The notes under the pieces were generated by a model. It did not search any database and was not told the origin of the DNA. It saw nothing but the letters and a program-made list of their open reading frames with translations. This document shows, in pieces, positions 1 to 8,273 of a stretch of DNA of 64,000 nucleotides. The position numbers and the translations under genes are program-made. Where the stretch lies: assembly GCF_003667445.1 (NCBI RefSeq), contig NZ_RCTF01000022.1:1-64000 (forward strand), read 5' to 3'. Numbering within the stretch: position 1 is the stretch's first letter; the number at the start of each line of letters is the position of its first letter. The DNA comes from Xanthobacter tagetidis (lineage in GTDB: Bacteria; Pseudomonadota; Alphaproteobacteria; Rhizobiales; Xanthobacteraceae).

Positions 1-45
1 GAGCCGGTCCTTGGCCACGTCGATGCCGATGTTGAGAGCGTCCAT
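1..45 (-). CDS. IS110-family transposase, N-terminal fragment cut by window edge
   Basis: Reading leftwards from an ATG at 45-43, the 15 codons visible give MDALNIGIDVAKDRL. The GIDVAKD core, with Asp 9, is the hallmark N-terminus of IS110-family DEDD recombinases, where this Asp is the first catalytic acid. The rest of the gene lies outside the window. The call rests on one short motif, so the family is likely but its subgroup (IS110 or IS1111) cannot be told. Confidence 0.7.
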   Translation of the reverse strand, partial: MDALNIGIDVAKDRL

Positions 46-235
46 CCGATCCCATCCTTGCGCAAGCGGGCTTCGCTTCGAGCGGCCCAAGCGACTGTTC
101 GGGTTCGATGGAACGGCGGACGAGGACCCTTGCTCTCCCACGGGCTTGGGGTCCCTCAGGGGCACCGGTCTCCCGTCCGCCACCGCAACCGGGACTATAC
201 CCGATCCGGCAGAGCCATAGTTACAAGGGGTGCGC
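46..235 (-). mobile_element. Non-coding left end of the IS110-family element (outer boundary uncertain)
   Basis: This is the non-coding stretch directly upstream of the transposase start. It has no plausible gene but clear pairing potential: GGCGGACG at 115-122 pairs with CGTCCGCC at 174-181, and inside it GGACCC (124-129) pairs with GGGTCC (149-154). IS110-family elements lack long terminal inverted repeats, so the outer end cannot be fixed. Position 235 is a guess placed where the structured region fades. From here to the repeat at 324 nothing else is recognisable. Confidence 0.4.
60..190 (-). ncRNA. Candidate bridge RNA of the IS110-family element
   Basis: In the IS110 group, the non-coding left end upstream of the recombinase encodes a structured bridge RNA that guides target and donor recognition. 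The stretch here has the expected position and orientation. It shows an 8-bp outer stem (115-122 with 174-181) enclosing a 6-bp inner stem (124-129 with 149-154) and unpaired loops, plus a small AAGCG/CGCTT hairpin at 64-78. The limits are approximate and transcription is inferred, not seen. Confidence 0.25.
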
Positions 236-323
236 CGGGTAAAGGATCGAGCGCCTGCAACGCGGCGCGCCTGCGCCGCCCGCCGCCAGGGCGAACGCCG
301 TCCTCAGGCGGCCGCGCGGCGGC

Positions 324-365
324 TCACCACCAGGACGTCACCACCAGGACGTCACCACCAGGACT
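324..365. repeat. Three tandem 14-bp repeats at the 3' end of the OmpV gene
   Basis: The unit tcaccaccaggacg occurs at 324-337 and 338-351, and again at 352-365 with its last base changed. The innermost copy encodes the last residues (Ser-Trp-Trp-stop) of the MipA/OmpV-like protein on the minus strand. The other two copies lie just past the stop and would repeat the same ending. This looks like slipped-strand duplication. Confidence 0.9.
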
Positions 366-1206
366 TGCCGATGTTGAAGGTGTAGCTGACCGAGACGCCG
401 GCCATGAACTGGTTAGCGTCGCTGGTGAGCGGCGAGGACGCGGCGTCGCCCAGGAGGCGGCCGTAGCTGGCGAAGGCGCCGGTCTCGAAGCCGTTGCGGA
501 AATTGTAGGTGAGCTGCGCGGTGGCGCCGACCAGGTCGAACCCGGCGCCCGCCTTGTAGGCCGGCATGGGATTGCCGAGGAAGGTGGCGACCGCCGCCTG
601 CTGCGGCGTGACGCCGAAGAAGGTCTCCATGTAGCCGGCGCCGCCATAGGTCAGGCGCGGGCCGATGGCGAAGCGCCACTGGCCGTAGGGCACGATCACG
701 TCGGCGCCGAGCAGGCCGCGGACGGCCTCGAAGCCGCCGACGCCGTAGCGCAGTTCCGCGCGGGTGCGCAGCCAGTCGGTGACGTACCACTCGGCAAAGC
801 CGCCGGCCTCCACCGAGGCGCCCACGTCGCCGAGGCCGGTGAGTCGCGACGAATCGCTGGCATTCCGCCCCCAGTCGATGCGGCCCACCGCGCCGACGCG
901 GAAATTGCCGGTGTCGAAGAAGGCCAGCGACGGGTTGTCGTCGATGGAGCGGAACACGTTGAGCTGGCTCGCCTTGCGGACGGAGAAGATGAGGCCGGGA
1001 CGAAAGGAGTAATTGTCTGCGCCGGGATAGCTCGGCTCGGCTGAGCCGGAGACGCCGATGGTCAGATACCAGTCCTCGTTCACCGACGGCGCCACGGGCG
1101 TCGCCGGCGGCGGCGAGAACATGTCGGCAGCCCCCGCGGCCCCGCCTGCTCCGGCGGTGAGCGCGGCGGCGAGCAGGACGGAACGCAGGCGGGGCAACGC
1201 AACCAT
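352..1206 (-). CDS. MipA/OmpV-family outer membrane protein
   Basis: The 284-residue product is a predicted outer-membrane beta-barrel of the MipA/OmpV family (MltA-interacting protein or small porin-like scaffold). Residues 1-27 form a clear signal peptide ending AAGAA. The mature part starts with a Pro-rich stretch and continues with alternating aromatic/Gly-rich strands to a C-terminal Trp-Trp, an aromatic end as is usual for barrels sorted by BamA. The ATG at 1206 was chosen because it places the signal peptide at the N-terminus; an open frame extends further upstream. It is monocistronic, with tandem repeats at its 3' end. Family is fairly sure, exact role is not. Confidence 0.75.
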   Translation of the reverse strand: MVALPRLRSVLLAAALTAGAGGAAGAADMFSPPPATPVAPSVNEDWYLTIGVSGSAEPSYPGADNYSFRPGLIFSVRKASQLNVFRSIDDNPSLAFFDTGNFRVGAVGRIDWGRNASDSSRLTGLGDVGASVEAGGFAEWYVTDWLRTRAELRYGVGGFEAVRGLLGADVIVPYGQWRFAIGPRLTYGGAGYMETFFGVTPQQAAVATFLGNPMPAYKAGAGFDLVGATAQLTYNFRNGFETGAFASYGRLLGDAASSPLTSDANQFMAGVSVSYTFNIGKSWW

Positions 1207-1324
1207 GGGGGAAACCTCTGACAGAACCTGCGGCCATTCTGCGGCCGGCGGCTTTAGGAAGTCCCAAGACAAGCGCGCAGGCGCGGCGCGGCGGGACCGG
1301 AAAAGCCGTTGATGCAAAATGAGG

Positions 1325-2725
1325 TTAACGCTCTGCCGGGTCAACGCCGCCGGCACGATAGCCGGGCGGCGTTGCAGATCGGCCACGCGGGCGCCCCGCC
1401 GGCGGTGCCGGGCGCGGGGCGACGGCGGCCGGAACGGCTTCGGGCTGCGCCTCCCCGCCCCTCACCTCGGCGCGCGGCGCGGCCCGCACCGACAGTTGGG
1501 CGCGCCAGACGGCGGCCATGTCGGCAAGCGCCGCCAGGGTGCCGCGCGGCTCCAGGGCCAGGAAGGGCTGGAGCAGCGCCAGCCGGTCATCTCGGCCGCC
1601 GATCGCCTCGGCCACCAGGGCCGCCGTCAGCAAATGCGCGGACACCGGCTGGAGGCCGAGGCCGGCGATCACGTGGACGCCCTTGTCGATACGCCCGGCC
1701 ACCGGCATTCCGTGCGGCGCCGAAAGGATGCGGTAGCCGCGCCCCTCCGGCCGGCCGGCCGGCCCGTCCGGCAGCAGGCCGCGCGCAGTACGAGACAGGA
1801 TGCGCGCGGCACCTGCGGCGGTCCGCACGGGCAGCGCCGTCTCGACCGCGAGCACGAGCCCGCTCTCGTCCGCATGGTAGTCGATGCCGAGGCCGCCATA
1901 TTCGCGCACCCGCCCGCCATAGGCCGGCGGCGCGCCGGCAAGCGGCACCCGGCCGGCGGCGAAATGGGTTGCCTTCAGCCCCGCCGCGAGGTGCGGCGCG
2001 CCCGCGCGCAGGATGGCGGTGCCGCACAGGATGACCTCGAACGCGCGGATGCGCAGGTTCGGCAGGTCGACATATTTGCGCAGGCCCTTCAGGTCGCAAG
2101 CGACCGCGCCGTCGGCGGCGATCTCCTGGATGCCCACCGAGGCGGCCGCCCGCGCGAGCGCTGCGGCCAGCGCCCCCGCCGGAATGCGCACCGCCGGCAC
2201 GAGGCCGAGCGCCGCCACGAAGCTGCCGCTGCCGATCAGCCGTTCGAGGTCGGCGCCCGCCACGAGGCGCGCCGTGCCCGGCGCGATATGGGCGAGCAGT
2301 TCCTGCTCGTCGGCGAGACGGCCGGCCGCGTGCGGGCGCGCCGCCAGCAGCGCGCCCTTCGGCCCGAGCGGAACGCCAACCGCCTTGGCGAGATCGCGCC
2401 CCTGCGCCGCCGCCTCGCGCGACAGCGCCCACAGGGCGCCGGCATCGTCCTCGCCAATCCGGTGCACCAGCGCGCGGGCCGGCATGGCGAAGCCCGGCGC
2501 CAGCAGGTCGTCGAGCGGCAGCGCCGGGTCGGCGGGAACCGCGAGCCGCACCACCTCGCGCCCCGCCCCCGCCAGCCGGTGCGCCAGCGCCAAGGCGGCG
2601 AGGTCGGAGCCGACGACGACCACCTCGCAGTCGAGGATGCGCCGGCGGTCCGTGCCGCGCTCGGCGCCCGGCGCGCCGTTCGGGGATGCGCCCGTGCTCT
2701 TGGGGCGGGGCAGTATGCTGGTCAT
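1325..2725 (-). CDS. FAD-dependent oxidoreductase (DAO-like), substrate unknown
   Basis: This 466-residue protein has an N-terminal Rossmann beta-alpha-beta unit (about residues 34-58, VVVVGSDLAALALAHRLA), in which the usual GxGxxG is degenerate (GSDLAA). A second conserved block near the C-terminus (GVHVIAGLGLQPVSAHLLTAA) matches the FAD-binding end of the D-amino-acid oxidase/glycine oxidase fold. The last roughly 60 residues are Arg/Pro/Ala-rich and probably disordered. The ATG at 2725 was chosen since the Rossmann unit then starts close to the N-terminus. It is divergent from sixA. The substrate cannot be read from the sequence, and the altered dinucleotide motif makes catalytic activity uncertain. 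Confidence 0.6.
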   Translation of the reverse strand: MTSILPRPKSTGASPNGAPGAERGTDRRRILDCEVVVVGSDLAALALAHRLAGAGREVVRLAVPADPALPLDDLLAPGFAMPARALVHRIGEDDAGALWALSREAAAQGRDLAKAVGVPLGPKGALLAARPHAAGRLADEQELLAHIAPGTARLVAGADLERLIGSGSFVAALGLVPAVRIPAGALAAALARAAASVGIQEIAADGAVACDLKGLRKYVDLPNLRIRAFEVILCGTAILRAGAPHLAAGLKATHFAAGRVPLAGAPPAYGGRVREYGGLGIDYHADESGLVLAVETALPVRTAAGAARILSRTARGLLPDGPAGRPEGRGYRILSAPHGMPVAGRIDKGVHVIAGLGLQPVSAHLLTAALVAEAIGGRDDRLALLQPFLALEPRGTLAALADMAAVWRAQLSVRAAPRAEVRGGEAQPEAVPAAVAPRPAPPAGRPRGRSATPPGYRAGGVDPAER

Positions 2726-2914
2726 GGGGTCCTGCTTCGAACGGCGACTATGGGGCGATTCGGCGCCTGCGTGGCGCCCGATCGCGCGCCTTGTGGGACG
2801 CGGCTGTGGCGCCGCCGTGACGGGGCGGTGACGGGGCGCGCGCCGTCCGCTGGCTTGCGCGGCGCCCGCCGGCACCATAAGGGAGGGCCAGTCGTTCCTC
2901 GCCGGGACATCGCC

Positions 2915-3436
2915 ATGCGCCGCCTCATGCTGTTGCGTCACGCCAAGTCCGACTGGCCCGATGGCGTCGCCGACCAGGAGCGGCCGCTCGCCGCCCGCGG
3001 CCGCGCCGACGCGCCGCGCATGGGCGCCTACATGGCGGCCGAGAACCTCATCCCCGACCGGGTGCTGGTCTCCCCCGCCCGCCGCACCCGCGAGACCTGG
3101 GAACTGGTGGGCGCCGCCCTGCCGCAGGTGGTGGACATGGCGAGCGAGCCACGGCTCTACGAGGCGAGCGCCGCGCGCCTTGTCGCGGTGCTGCGCGAGC
3201 AGCCGCGCGGCGCGCACACCCTGATGCTGGTGGGCCACAATCCCGGCCTCCAGGACCTCTCCGACCTGCTGGTGGCGTCCGGGCCGATCCGGCCGATCGA
3301 GCGCATGGCGGAGAAGTTCCCCACCGGCGCGCTGGCTGTGATCGACATTCCGGTGGATGACTGGGCGGAGCTGGCGCCCGCCTCCGGCCGGCTCGACCGC
3401 TTCGTCACGCCCCGCACCCTCGCCCCGGACAAATAG
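2915..3436 (+). CDS. sixA: SixA-type phosphohistidine phosphatase
   Basis: The 173-residue product belongs to the histidine phosphatase (phosphoglycerate-mutase-like) superfamily. The catalytic RHG-type motif appears as LLRHAKSDWP near residues 6-15, followed by the Arg-rich SPARRTRETW block and the second catalytic histidine in LVGHNPGLQDL. SixA enzymes remove phosphate from protein histidines, classically on phosphorelay domains or PTS proteins. It is two bases upstream of the ycjX-like gene and likely cotranscribed with it. The start was chosen at the ATG immediately before the LLRH motif. Target protein unknown. Confidence 0.85.
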   Translation: MRRLMLLRHAKSDWPDGVADQERPLAARGRADAPRMGAYMAAENLIPDRVLVSPARRTRETWELVGAALPQVVDMASEPRLYEASAARLVAVLREQPRGAHTLMLVGHNPGLQDLSDLLVASGPIRPIERMAEKFPTGALAVIDIPVDDWAELAPASGRLDRFVTPRTLAPDK

Positions 3437-3438
3437 GC

Positions 3439-4896
3439 ATGGCCGCCTGGAGCGACGCCATTGAGGGCGCGCGCATCGCCGTGATGTCGCTGGCCGACCG
3501 CATGGAGGGCCTCGCCCATCCCACGCTCCGGCTCGGCGTCACCGGCCTCTCCCGGGCGGGCAAGACGATCTTCACGACGGCGCTGATCCACGCCCTCACC
3601 AGAGGCGGGCGGCTGCCGGTGTTCGAAGCCGCCCAATCCGGCCGCATCGCCCGCGCCGTGCTGGAGCCGCAGCCCGACGACGCGGTGCCGCGCTTCGCCT
3701 ATGAGGACCATCTCGCGACGCTGGCGCAGGAGCGTGCCTGGCCCTCCTCCACCACGCGGGTGAGCGAGCTGCGCATCCTGGTGCGCTATGCGAGCCCGCG
3801 CGGCGCCATGCGCTCGCTCACCCTCGACCTCGTGGACTATCCCGGCGAGTGGCTGCTCGATCTGCCGCTGCTGGACATGGATTTCGCCGCCTTCTCGCGC
3901 CAGAGCCTGGATCTGGCCCGCGCCCCCGCCCGCGCGGCGCTCGCCGGCCCCTATCTCGCAGCGCTGACGGCCGCCGACCCGACCCGGCCGGCGGACGAAA
4001 GCAAGGCGCGCGAATTGGCCGGTCTGTTTACCGCCTATCTCGCCGCCTGCCGCGCCGAGACCGTGGCCATGAGCCTGCTGCCGCCGGGCCGATTCCTGAT
4101 GCCGGGCGAGCTGGAAGGCTCCCCCGCCCTCACCTTCGCCCCGCTCGACCCGCCGGAGCGCGCCTTCCCTTCGGGCTCGCTCGGGGTGATGATGGAACGC
4201 CGCTTCGAGGCCTATAAGAGCGCCGTGGTGCGCCCCTTCTTCCGCAACCACTTCGCCCGGCTCGACCGGCAGATCGTGCTGGTGGACGCGCTCGCCGCGC
4301 TCAATGCCGGGCCGGCGGCGCTCGCCGACCTCGAACGCGCGCTCGACGGTATCCTCGCCGCCTTCCGCACCGGGCGGAACAGCCTCGTCAGTGCGCTGTT
4401 CCGGCCGCGCATCGAAAAGGTGCTGTTCGCCGCCACCAAGGCCGACCACCTGCACCGCACAAGTCACGACCGGCTGGAGGCGATCCTCGCCCGTCTGGTG
4501 GACCGCGCCCGCGGCCGGGCGAGCGAGGGGGGCGCCGCGCTCGACGTGGTTGCGCTCGCCGCCATCCGCGCGACACGCGAGGCGCGGGTGACGCGCGGGG
4601 GCCACGAGCTGAGCGCCATCGTCGGCACTCCGGAGGCGGGCCAGGAGGCGGGCGGCCACGTGTTCGACGGCATCGAGGAGGTGGCGGTGTTCCCCGGCGA
4701 GCTGCCGGCGGACCCGGACGCGCTGTTCGACCCCTCCGGCGCCGGGTTCCGGGGCCTCGCCTCCGCCAGCGCCGAGGACGCCGACTTCCGCTTCCTGCGC
4801 TTCCGCCCGCCGGCCGGCATTGGCGCGGACAAGCCCATTCCCCATATTCGCCTGGACCGGGCGCTCCAGTTCCTGCTGGGCGACCGGTTCGGCTGA
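3439..4896 (+). CDS. ycjX: YcjX-family GTPase-like protein (DUF463)
   Basis: The 485-residue protein is full length for the YcjX family (about 465-490). A Walker A motif, GLSRAGKT, lies at residues 36-43, and the ending FLLGDRFG is typical. YcjX proteins are P-loop NTPases induced by stress or phage-shock signals in some bacteria; the substrate process is not settled. The start lies two bases after the sixA stop, so the genes are probably translated from one mRNA. The next gene, ycjF-like, is the usual partner. Confidence 0.88.
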   Translation: MAAWSDAIEGARIAVMSLADRMEGLAHPTLRLGVTGLSRAGKTIFTTALIHALTRGGRLPVFEAAQSGRIARAVLEPQPDDAVPRFAYEDHLATLAQERAWPSSTTRVSELRILVRYASPRGAMRSLTLDLVDYPGEWLLDLPLLDMDFAAFSRQSLDLARAPARAALAGPYLAALTAADPTRPADESKARELAGLFTAYLAACRAETVAMSLLPPGRFLMPGELEGSPALTFAPLDPPERAFPSGSLGVMMERRFEAYKSAVVRPFFRNHFARLDRQIVLVDALAALNAGPAALADLERALDGILAAFRTGRNSLVSALFRPRIEKVLFAATKADHLHRTSHDRLEAILARLVDRARGRASEGGAALDVVALAAIRATREARVTRGGHELSAIVGTPEAGQEAGGHVFDGIEEVAVFPGELPADPDALFDPSGAGFRGLASASAEDADFRFLRFRPPAGIGADKPIPHIRLDRALQFLLGDRFG

Positions 4897-4928
4897 CGGC
4901 TGCGCCGCGGCAAGGAACGGAAGGCCCC

Positions 4929-6005
4929 ATGAGCCAGGATCACGGCGCCCGCCCCCCGGGGGCGGCCAAGCCCCAAGCGGCGCCCCACCCGGCGGCGCAC
5001 ACCGCCCAGCGGCGCCACCGGCCGCAGGTGTTCAAGCTCGACGAGGCCGAGGTCACGCTGGCGCCCGAGCCGATCGAGGCGGAGATCGCCGCCCTCGATT
5101 TGCCGGCCGAGGCGCGCCCGCGCCGCCGGGGCCTCTCCTGGAGCGGCCTGTTCTGGTCGGCCGTCGGCGGGCTCGCCAGCCTCGGCCTCTATCTCGCGAT
5201 CAGCCGGCTGATCACCGACCTGTTCGCCCAGGCCGAATGGCTCGGCTATGTGGGCCTCGCCCTCGCGGGGCTTTTGGTGCTGGCCGCACTCATCATCGTC
5301 GGCCGCGAGGTGGCCGGCCTCTCGCGCCTGTCGAAGCTGGACGACATCCGCACCCGCGCCGCCGCCGCCATTGCCGCAGACGACCGGCCCGTGGCCGAGA
5401 CGGTGGCGCGCGACATGCTGCGCCTCGCCGCCGAGAAGCCGACCCTGGCGCGCGCCCGCGCCGATCTCGACGGCCATATGAGCGGCATCATCGACGGCGC
5501 CGACCTGGTGCGCCTCACCGAGCGCACGCTGCTGCCGGCGCTGGATGCGCGGGCGCGGCAGATGGTGTCGGATGCGGCCAAGAGCGTTTCCGTGGTCACC
5601 GCCGTCTCGCCCAAGGCATTGATCGACCTCGCCTTCGTGCTGTTCACGGCGGCCCGGCTCGTGCGGTCGCTGGCGCTGCTCTATGGCGGACGGCCGGGTG
5701 CGCTCGGCATGCTGCGGCTCGCCGGCCACGTGGTGGGCCACCTCGCCATCACCGGCGGCATGGCGGCGGGCGATACGCTGGTGCAGCAGATCGTCGGCCA
5801 GGGGCTGGCCGCGCGGCTCTCCGCCCGTCTCGGCGAGGGAGTGGTGAACGGCCTCCTGACGGCCCGGCTCGGCCTCGCCGCCATCGCCGTGACCCGGCCC
5901 ATGCCCTTCGCCGCTTTGCCCGCTCCCCGCCTTGCGGACGTCGCCACCGGCCTCCTGAAGAAGGCCGAGGAGGAGGAGGCGGCGGCGCCCGCCTCAACCC
6001 GGTAG
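4929..6005 (+). CDS. ycjF: YcjF-family membrane protein (TIGR01620/DUF697)
   Basis: The 358-residue inner-membrane protein has a Pro/Arg-rich cytoplasmic N-terminus, two membrane helices at about residues 73-115 (WSGLFWSAVGGLASLGLYLA and GYVGLALAGLLVLAALIIV), and a DUF697-type C-terminal half. It is the standard neighbour of ycjX and likely anchors it. A good ribosome-binding site (GGAAGG) lies 5 bases before the ATG. Its last 12 bases overlap the convergent membrane protein gene that ends at 5994. Confidence 0.85.
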   Translation: MSQDHGARPPGAAKPQAAPHPAAHTAQRRHRPQVFKLDEAEVTLAPEPIEAEIAALDLPAEARPRRRGLSWSGLFWSAVGGLASLGLYLAISRLITDLFAQAEWLGYVGLALAGLLVLAALIIVGREVAGLSRLSKLDDIRTRAAAAIAADDRPVAETVARDMLRLAAEKPTLARARADLDGHMSGIIDGADLVRLTERTLLPALDARARQMVSDAAKSVSVVTAVSPKALIDLAFVLFTAARLVRSLALLYGGRPGALGMLRLAGHVVGHLAITGGMAAGDTLVQQIVGQGLAARLSARLGEGVVNGLLTARLGLAAIAVTRPMPFAALPAPRLADVATGLLKKAEEEEAAAPASTR

Positions 6006-6647
6006 CAGGCGCTCGGGCAAGGCGCGGGCGGTGTAGCGCACGGGGCGGTTGCGGGCGATCATCTCCACCGTGGGCCAGGCGACGAAGGCCGACACCACGG
6101 CGAGGAAGGCGGCGAAGTTCCATTGCCGGTCGATGAGGGCGATGCCGAAGATCGCCACCAGCCCGGCCAGCGTCGCGAAGCCCAGTACCGCCACCAGCCA
6201 CCAGCGCAGCGCGGAGAAGCCGCCGCGATAGACCACCGGCGGCTGGCCGCGGAAGCCGCCCGCCGTCTCCAGATTTGCAAGGCGCTCATGCAGCGCGCGC
6301 ACGAAGGCGGCATACTCGGTCCCCTGGTCCTTCACGCCGGTGATCGAGGTGCGCGAGGTGGAGCCGAGCTTGAGCTTCTCCCCGCCCCAGGTGCGGACCT
6401 CGGTCTCGTAGCTCGAATGGGCGAACTTGGCCGGATGGAAACGCAGCCGCACCCCCGCCACGTCGCGCAGCGAGAGCCGGCCCTCGCGCGGGCCGACGGC
6501 ATAAGCCAGCGCGTCTCCGGTGAGCGTGACCCGCGTGCCCGGCCCGCCGAGGCGCGGCTGGTAGGCATAGGTCGCGTCGGCGCCCCACCACACGCGCTCG
6601 GCAGCCTGGGCGGGGCTCGGGCGGGCGTCCCGGATATCGGCGCTCAC
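5994..6647 (-). CDS. Two-helix membrane protein with N-terminal beta-rich domain, coupled to the VWA gene
   Basis: The function of this 217-residue protein is not recognised. Its first about 120 residues are soluble and beta-rich (YAYQPRLGGPGTRVTLTGDALAYAV, with regular strands resembling a PH-like or bPH fold). Two closely spaced membrane helices follow at about residues 145-190. A GTG start at 6647 is preferred because it overlaps the stop of the upstream VWA gene as GTGA, a classic coupling arrangement; an open frame continues further upstream without a better start. It probably works with the VWA protein at the inner membrane. Confidence 0.6.
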   Translation of the reverse strand: MSADIRDARPSPAQAAERVWWGADATYAYQPRLGGPGTRVTLTGDALAYAVGPREGRLSLRDVAGVRLRFHPAKFAHSSYETEVRTWGGEKLKLGSTSRTSITGVKDQGTEYAAFVRALHERLANLETAGGFRGQPPVVYRGGFSALRWWLVAVLGFATLAGLVAIFGIALIDRQWNFAAFLAVVSAFVAWPTVEMIARNRPVRYTARALPERLLPG

Positions 6648-7816
6648 GTCAGCTCCCGCATGGCGCCATCCAGACCTTCGACGGTGAGCGGGAACATGCG
6701 GCCCTCCATGATATGGCGCACGAGGCGGATGGATTCGGTGTAGCCCCAATGGGCTTCCGGCACCGGATTAAGCCACACCGCCTTCTGGTAGGTCGAGAGC
6801 AGGCGGGAAAGCCATACCTTTCCCGGCTCGGCGTTGGAATGCTCCACCGAGCCGTTGGCCATGGTGATCTCGTAGGGGCTCATGGAGGCGTCGCCGACGA
6901 AGATCAGCTTGTAGTCGCCGCCATAGGTGTGGAGCACCTCGTGGAGCGGGGTGCGCTCGGCGGCGCGGCGGCGGTTGTCGCGCCACACGCTCTCATAGAC
7001 GCAATTGTGGAAGTAATAGTGCTCCAGGTGCTTGAACTCGGAGCGCGCGGCCGAGAACAGCTCCTCGCACTGGGCGATGTGCCAGTCCATGGAGCCGCCC
7101 ACGTCGAGGAACAGCAGCACCTTCACCGCATTGCGCCGCTCGGGGCGCAGGCGCACGTCGAGATAGCCCTGGCGGGCGGTCTCGCGGATGGTGCCGTCGA
7201 GGTCCAGCTCCTCCGCCGCGCCGATGCGGGCGAACTTCCTGAGGCGGCGCAGCGCCACCTTGATGTTGCGGGTGCCCAGCTCGACCTCGCCGTCGAGGTC
7301 GCGGAACTCGCGCTTGTCCCAGACCTTCACGGCGCGGAAGTTGCGGTTGCCGTCCTGGCCGATGCGGATGCCTTCCGGATTGTAGCCGTAGGCGCCGAAC
7401 GGCGAGGTGCCGGCGGTGCCGACCCATTTGGAGCCACCCTGGTGGCGCCCCTTCTGCTCCTCCAGGCGCTGCTTGAGTGTCTCCAGCAGCTTGTCGAGGC
7501 CGCCCAGCGCCTCGATCTGGCGCTTCTCCTCTTCGGTGAGGTGCTTTTCGGCGAGCTTGCGCAGCCATTCCTCGGGGATGGCGTGCCCCTCCTCGCCGAG
7601 CGCCGCCTCCAGGCCTTTGAAGCACTGGCCGAAGACGCGGTCGAAGCGGTCGAGGTGGCGCTCGTCCTTCACGAGGCAGGCGCGGGCGAGAAAGTAGAAG
7701 GCGTCGACCTGGCGCTCGGCGAGGTCGGCGTCCATCGCCTCCATGAGGGTGAGATACTCCCGCACCGAGACCGGGACGCCGGCGGACTTCAGGGCCTCGA
7801 AGAAGGCGATGAACAT
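6644..7816 (-). CDS. VWA-domain protein, CoxE-like
   Basis: The 390-residue protein consists of an N-terminal alpha-helical half and a C-terminal von Willebrand A domain. The MIDAS motif DxGxS is seen as DVGGS at residues 238-242, with a later metal-site Asp in FVGDASMS. CoxE-type VWA proteins usually work with a MoxR AAA+ ATPase in metal-cofactor or complex assembly. No MoxR gene is next to it here; its only coupled partner is the downstream two-helix membrane protein. The start ATG begins MFIAFFEALKSAGVPVS, the usual N-terminus of this family. Confidence 0.8.
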   Translation of the reverse strand: MFIAFFEALKSAGVPVSVREYLTLMEAMDADLAERQVDAFYFLARACLVKDERHLDRFDRVFGQCFKGLEAALGEEGHAIPEEWLRKLAEKHLTEEEKRQIEALGGLDKLLETLKQRLEEQKGRHQGGSKWVGTAGTSPFGAYGYNPEGIRIGQDGNRNFRAVKVWDKREFRDLDGEVELGTRNIKVALRRLRKFARIGAAEELDLDGTIRETARQGYLDVRLRPERRNAVKVLLFLDVGGSMDWHIAQCEELFSAARSEFKHLEHYYFHNCVYESVWRDNRRRAAERTPLHEVLHTYGGDYKLIFVGDASMSPYEITMANGSVEHSNAEPGKVWLSRLLSTYQKAVWLNPVPEAHWGYTESIRLVRHIMEGRMFPLTVEGLDGAMRELT

Positions 7817-8006
7817 GGCACCTCGTCGTGTCTGTCGGTCCTCACGGACAAAGCGGGCCGGCGCACGGCGAAAGCCGAGGTCCGCGGTCTTTCGCTCGCG
7901 CGAGCGCCCATCCTAACAGAAGCACGGACATGTCGCGCGGGAGGCACCCCGATCCATGCGGATCCGCAGATGAGTGCGGGTTCAAATGCCCGCCGCATCC
8001 ACCGAA

Positions 8007-8107
8007 CCGCCGTCATGCTCCGGCTTGACCGGAGCGTCCACCCACCCTGCCCGCCGTGCGCCCGGCTGGAGGATGGGCCCTCCGGTCGAGCCGAGGAGCG
8101 ACGGTGG
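8007..8107. repeat. REP doublet, diverged copy
   Basis: A unit of about 100 bp opens with ccgccgtcatgctccggct and closes with gagcgacggtgg. The two ends are inverted versions of each other: a GCTTGACCGGAG core faces CTCCGGTCGAGC. It is a diverged copy of the two units at 48083 and 48226. The unit sits in the intergenic stretch 7817-8273, upstream of the VWA gene and downstream of the export lipoprotein gene. Apart from this doublet and the single motif at 8173, nothing else was found in that stretch. Confidence 0.8.
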
Positions 8108-8172
8108 GGAGAAGGGTGGCTTCTGGGAAAGGGGCGACAGCGAGACGCAGGCCCGCCGCATTCCTCCAGATA

Positions 8173-8207
8173 CCGCCGTCATGCGCTCGGCATGACCGTA
8201 GCATCCG
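8173..8207. repeat. Single degenerate REP motif
   Basis: The sequence ccgccgtcatgcgctcggc followed by atgaccgtagcatcc keeps the start and end of the REP motif, with a substituted stem centre. It lies about 65 bp past the REP doublet at 8007 and is probably a decayed relic. Confidence 0.5.
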
Positions 8208-8273
8208 AACAACCGCCCGGAACCCGGCCGGGCAGATACCGGGCCGGTGCCGAAGGTGTGTCCGAGACCCCTG

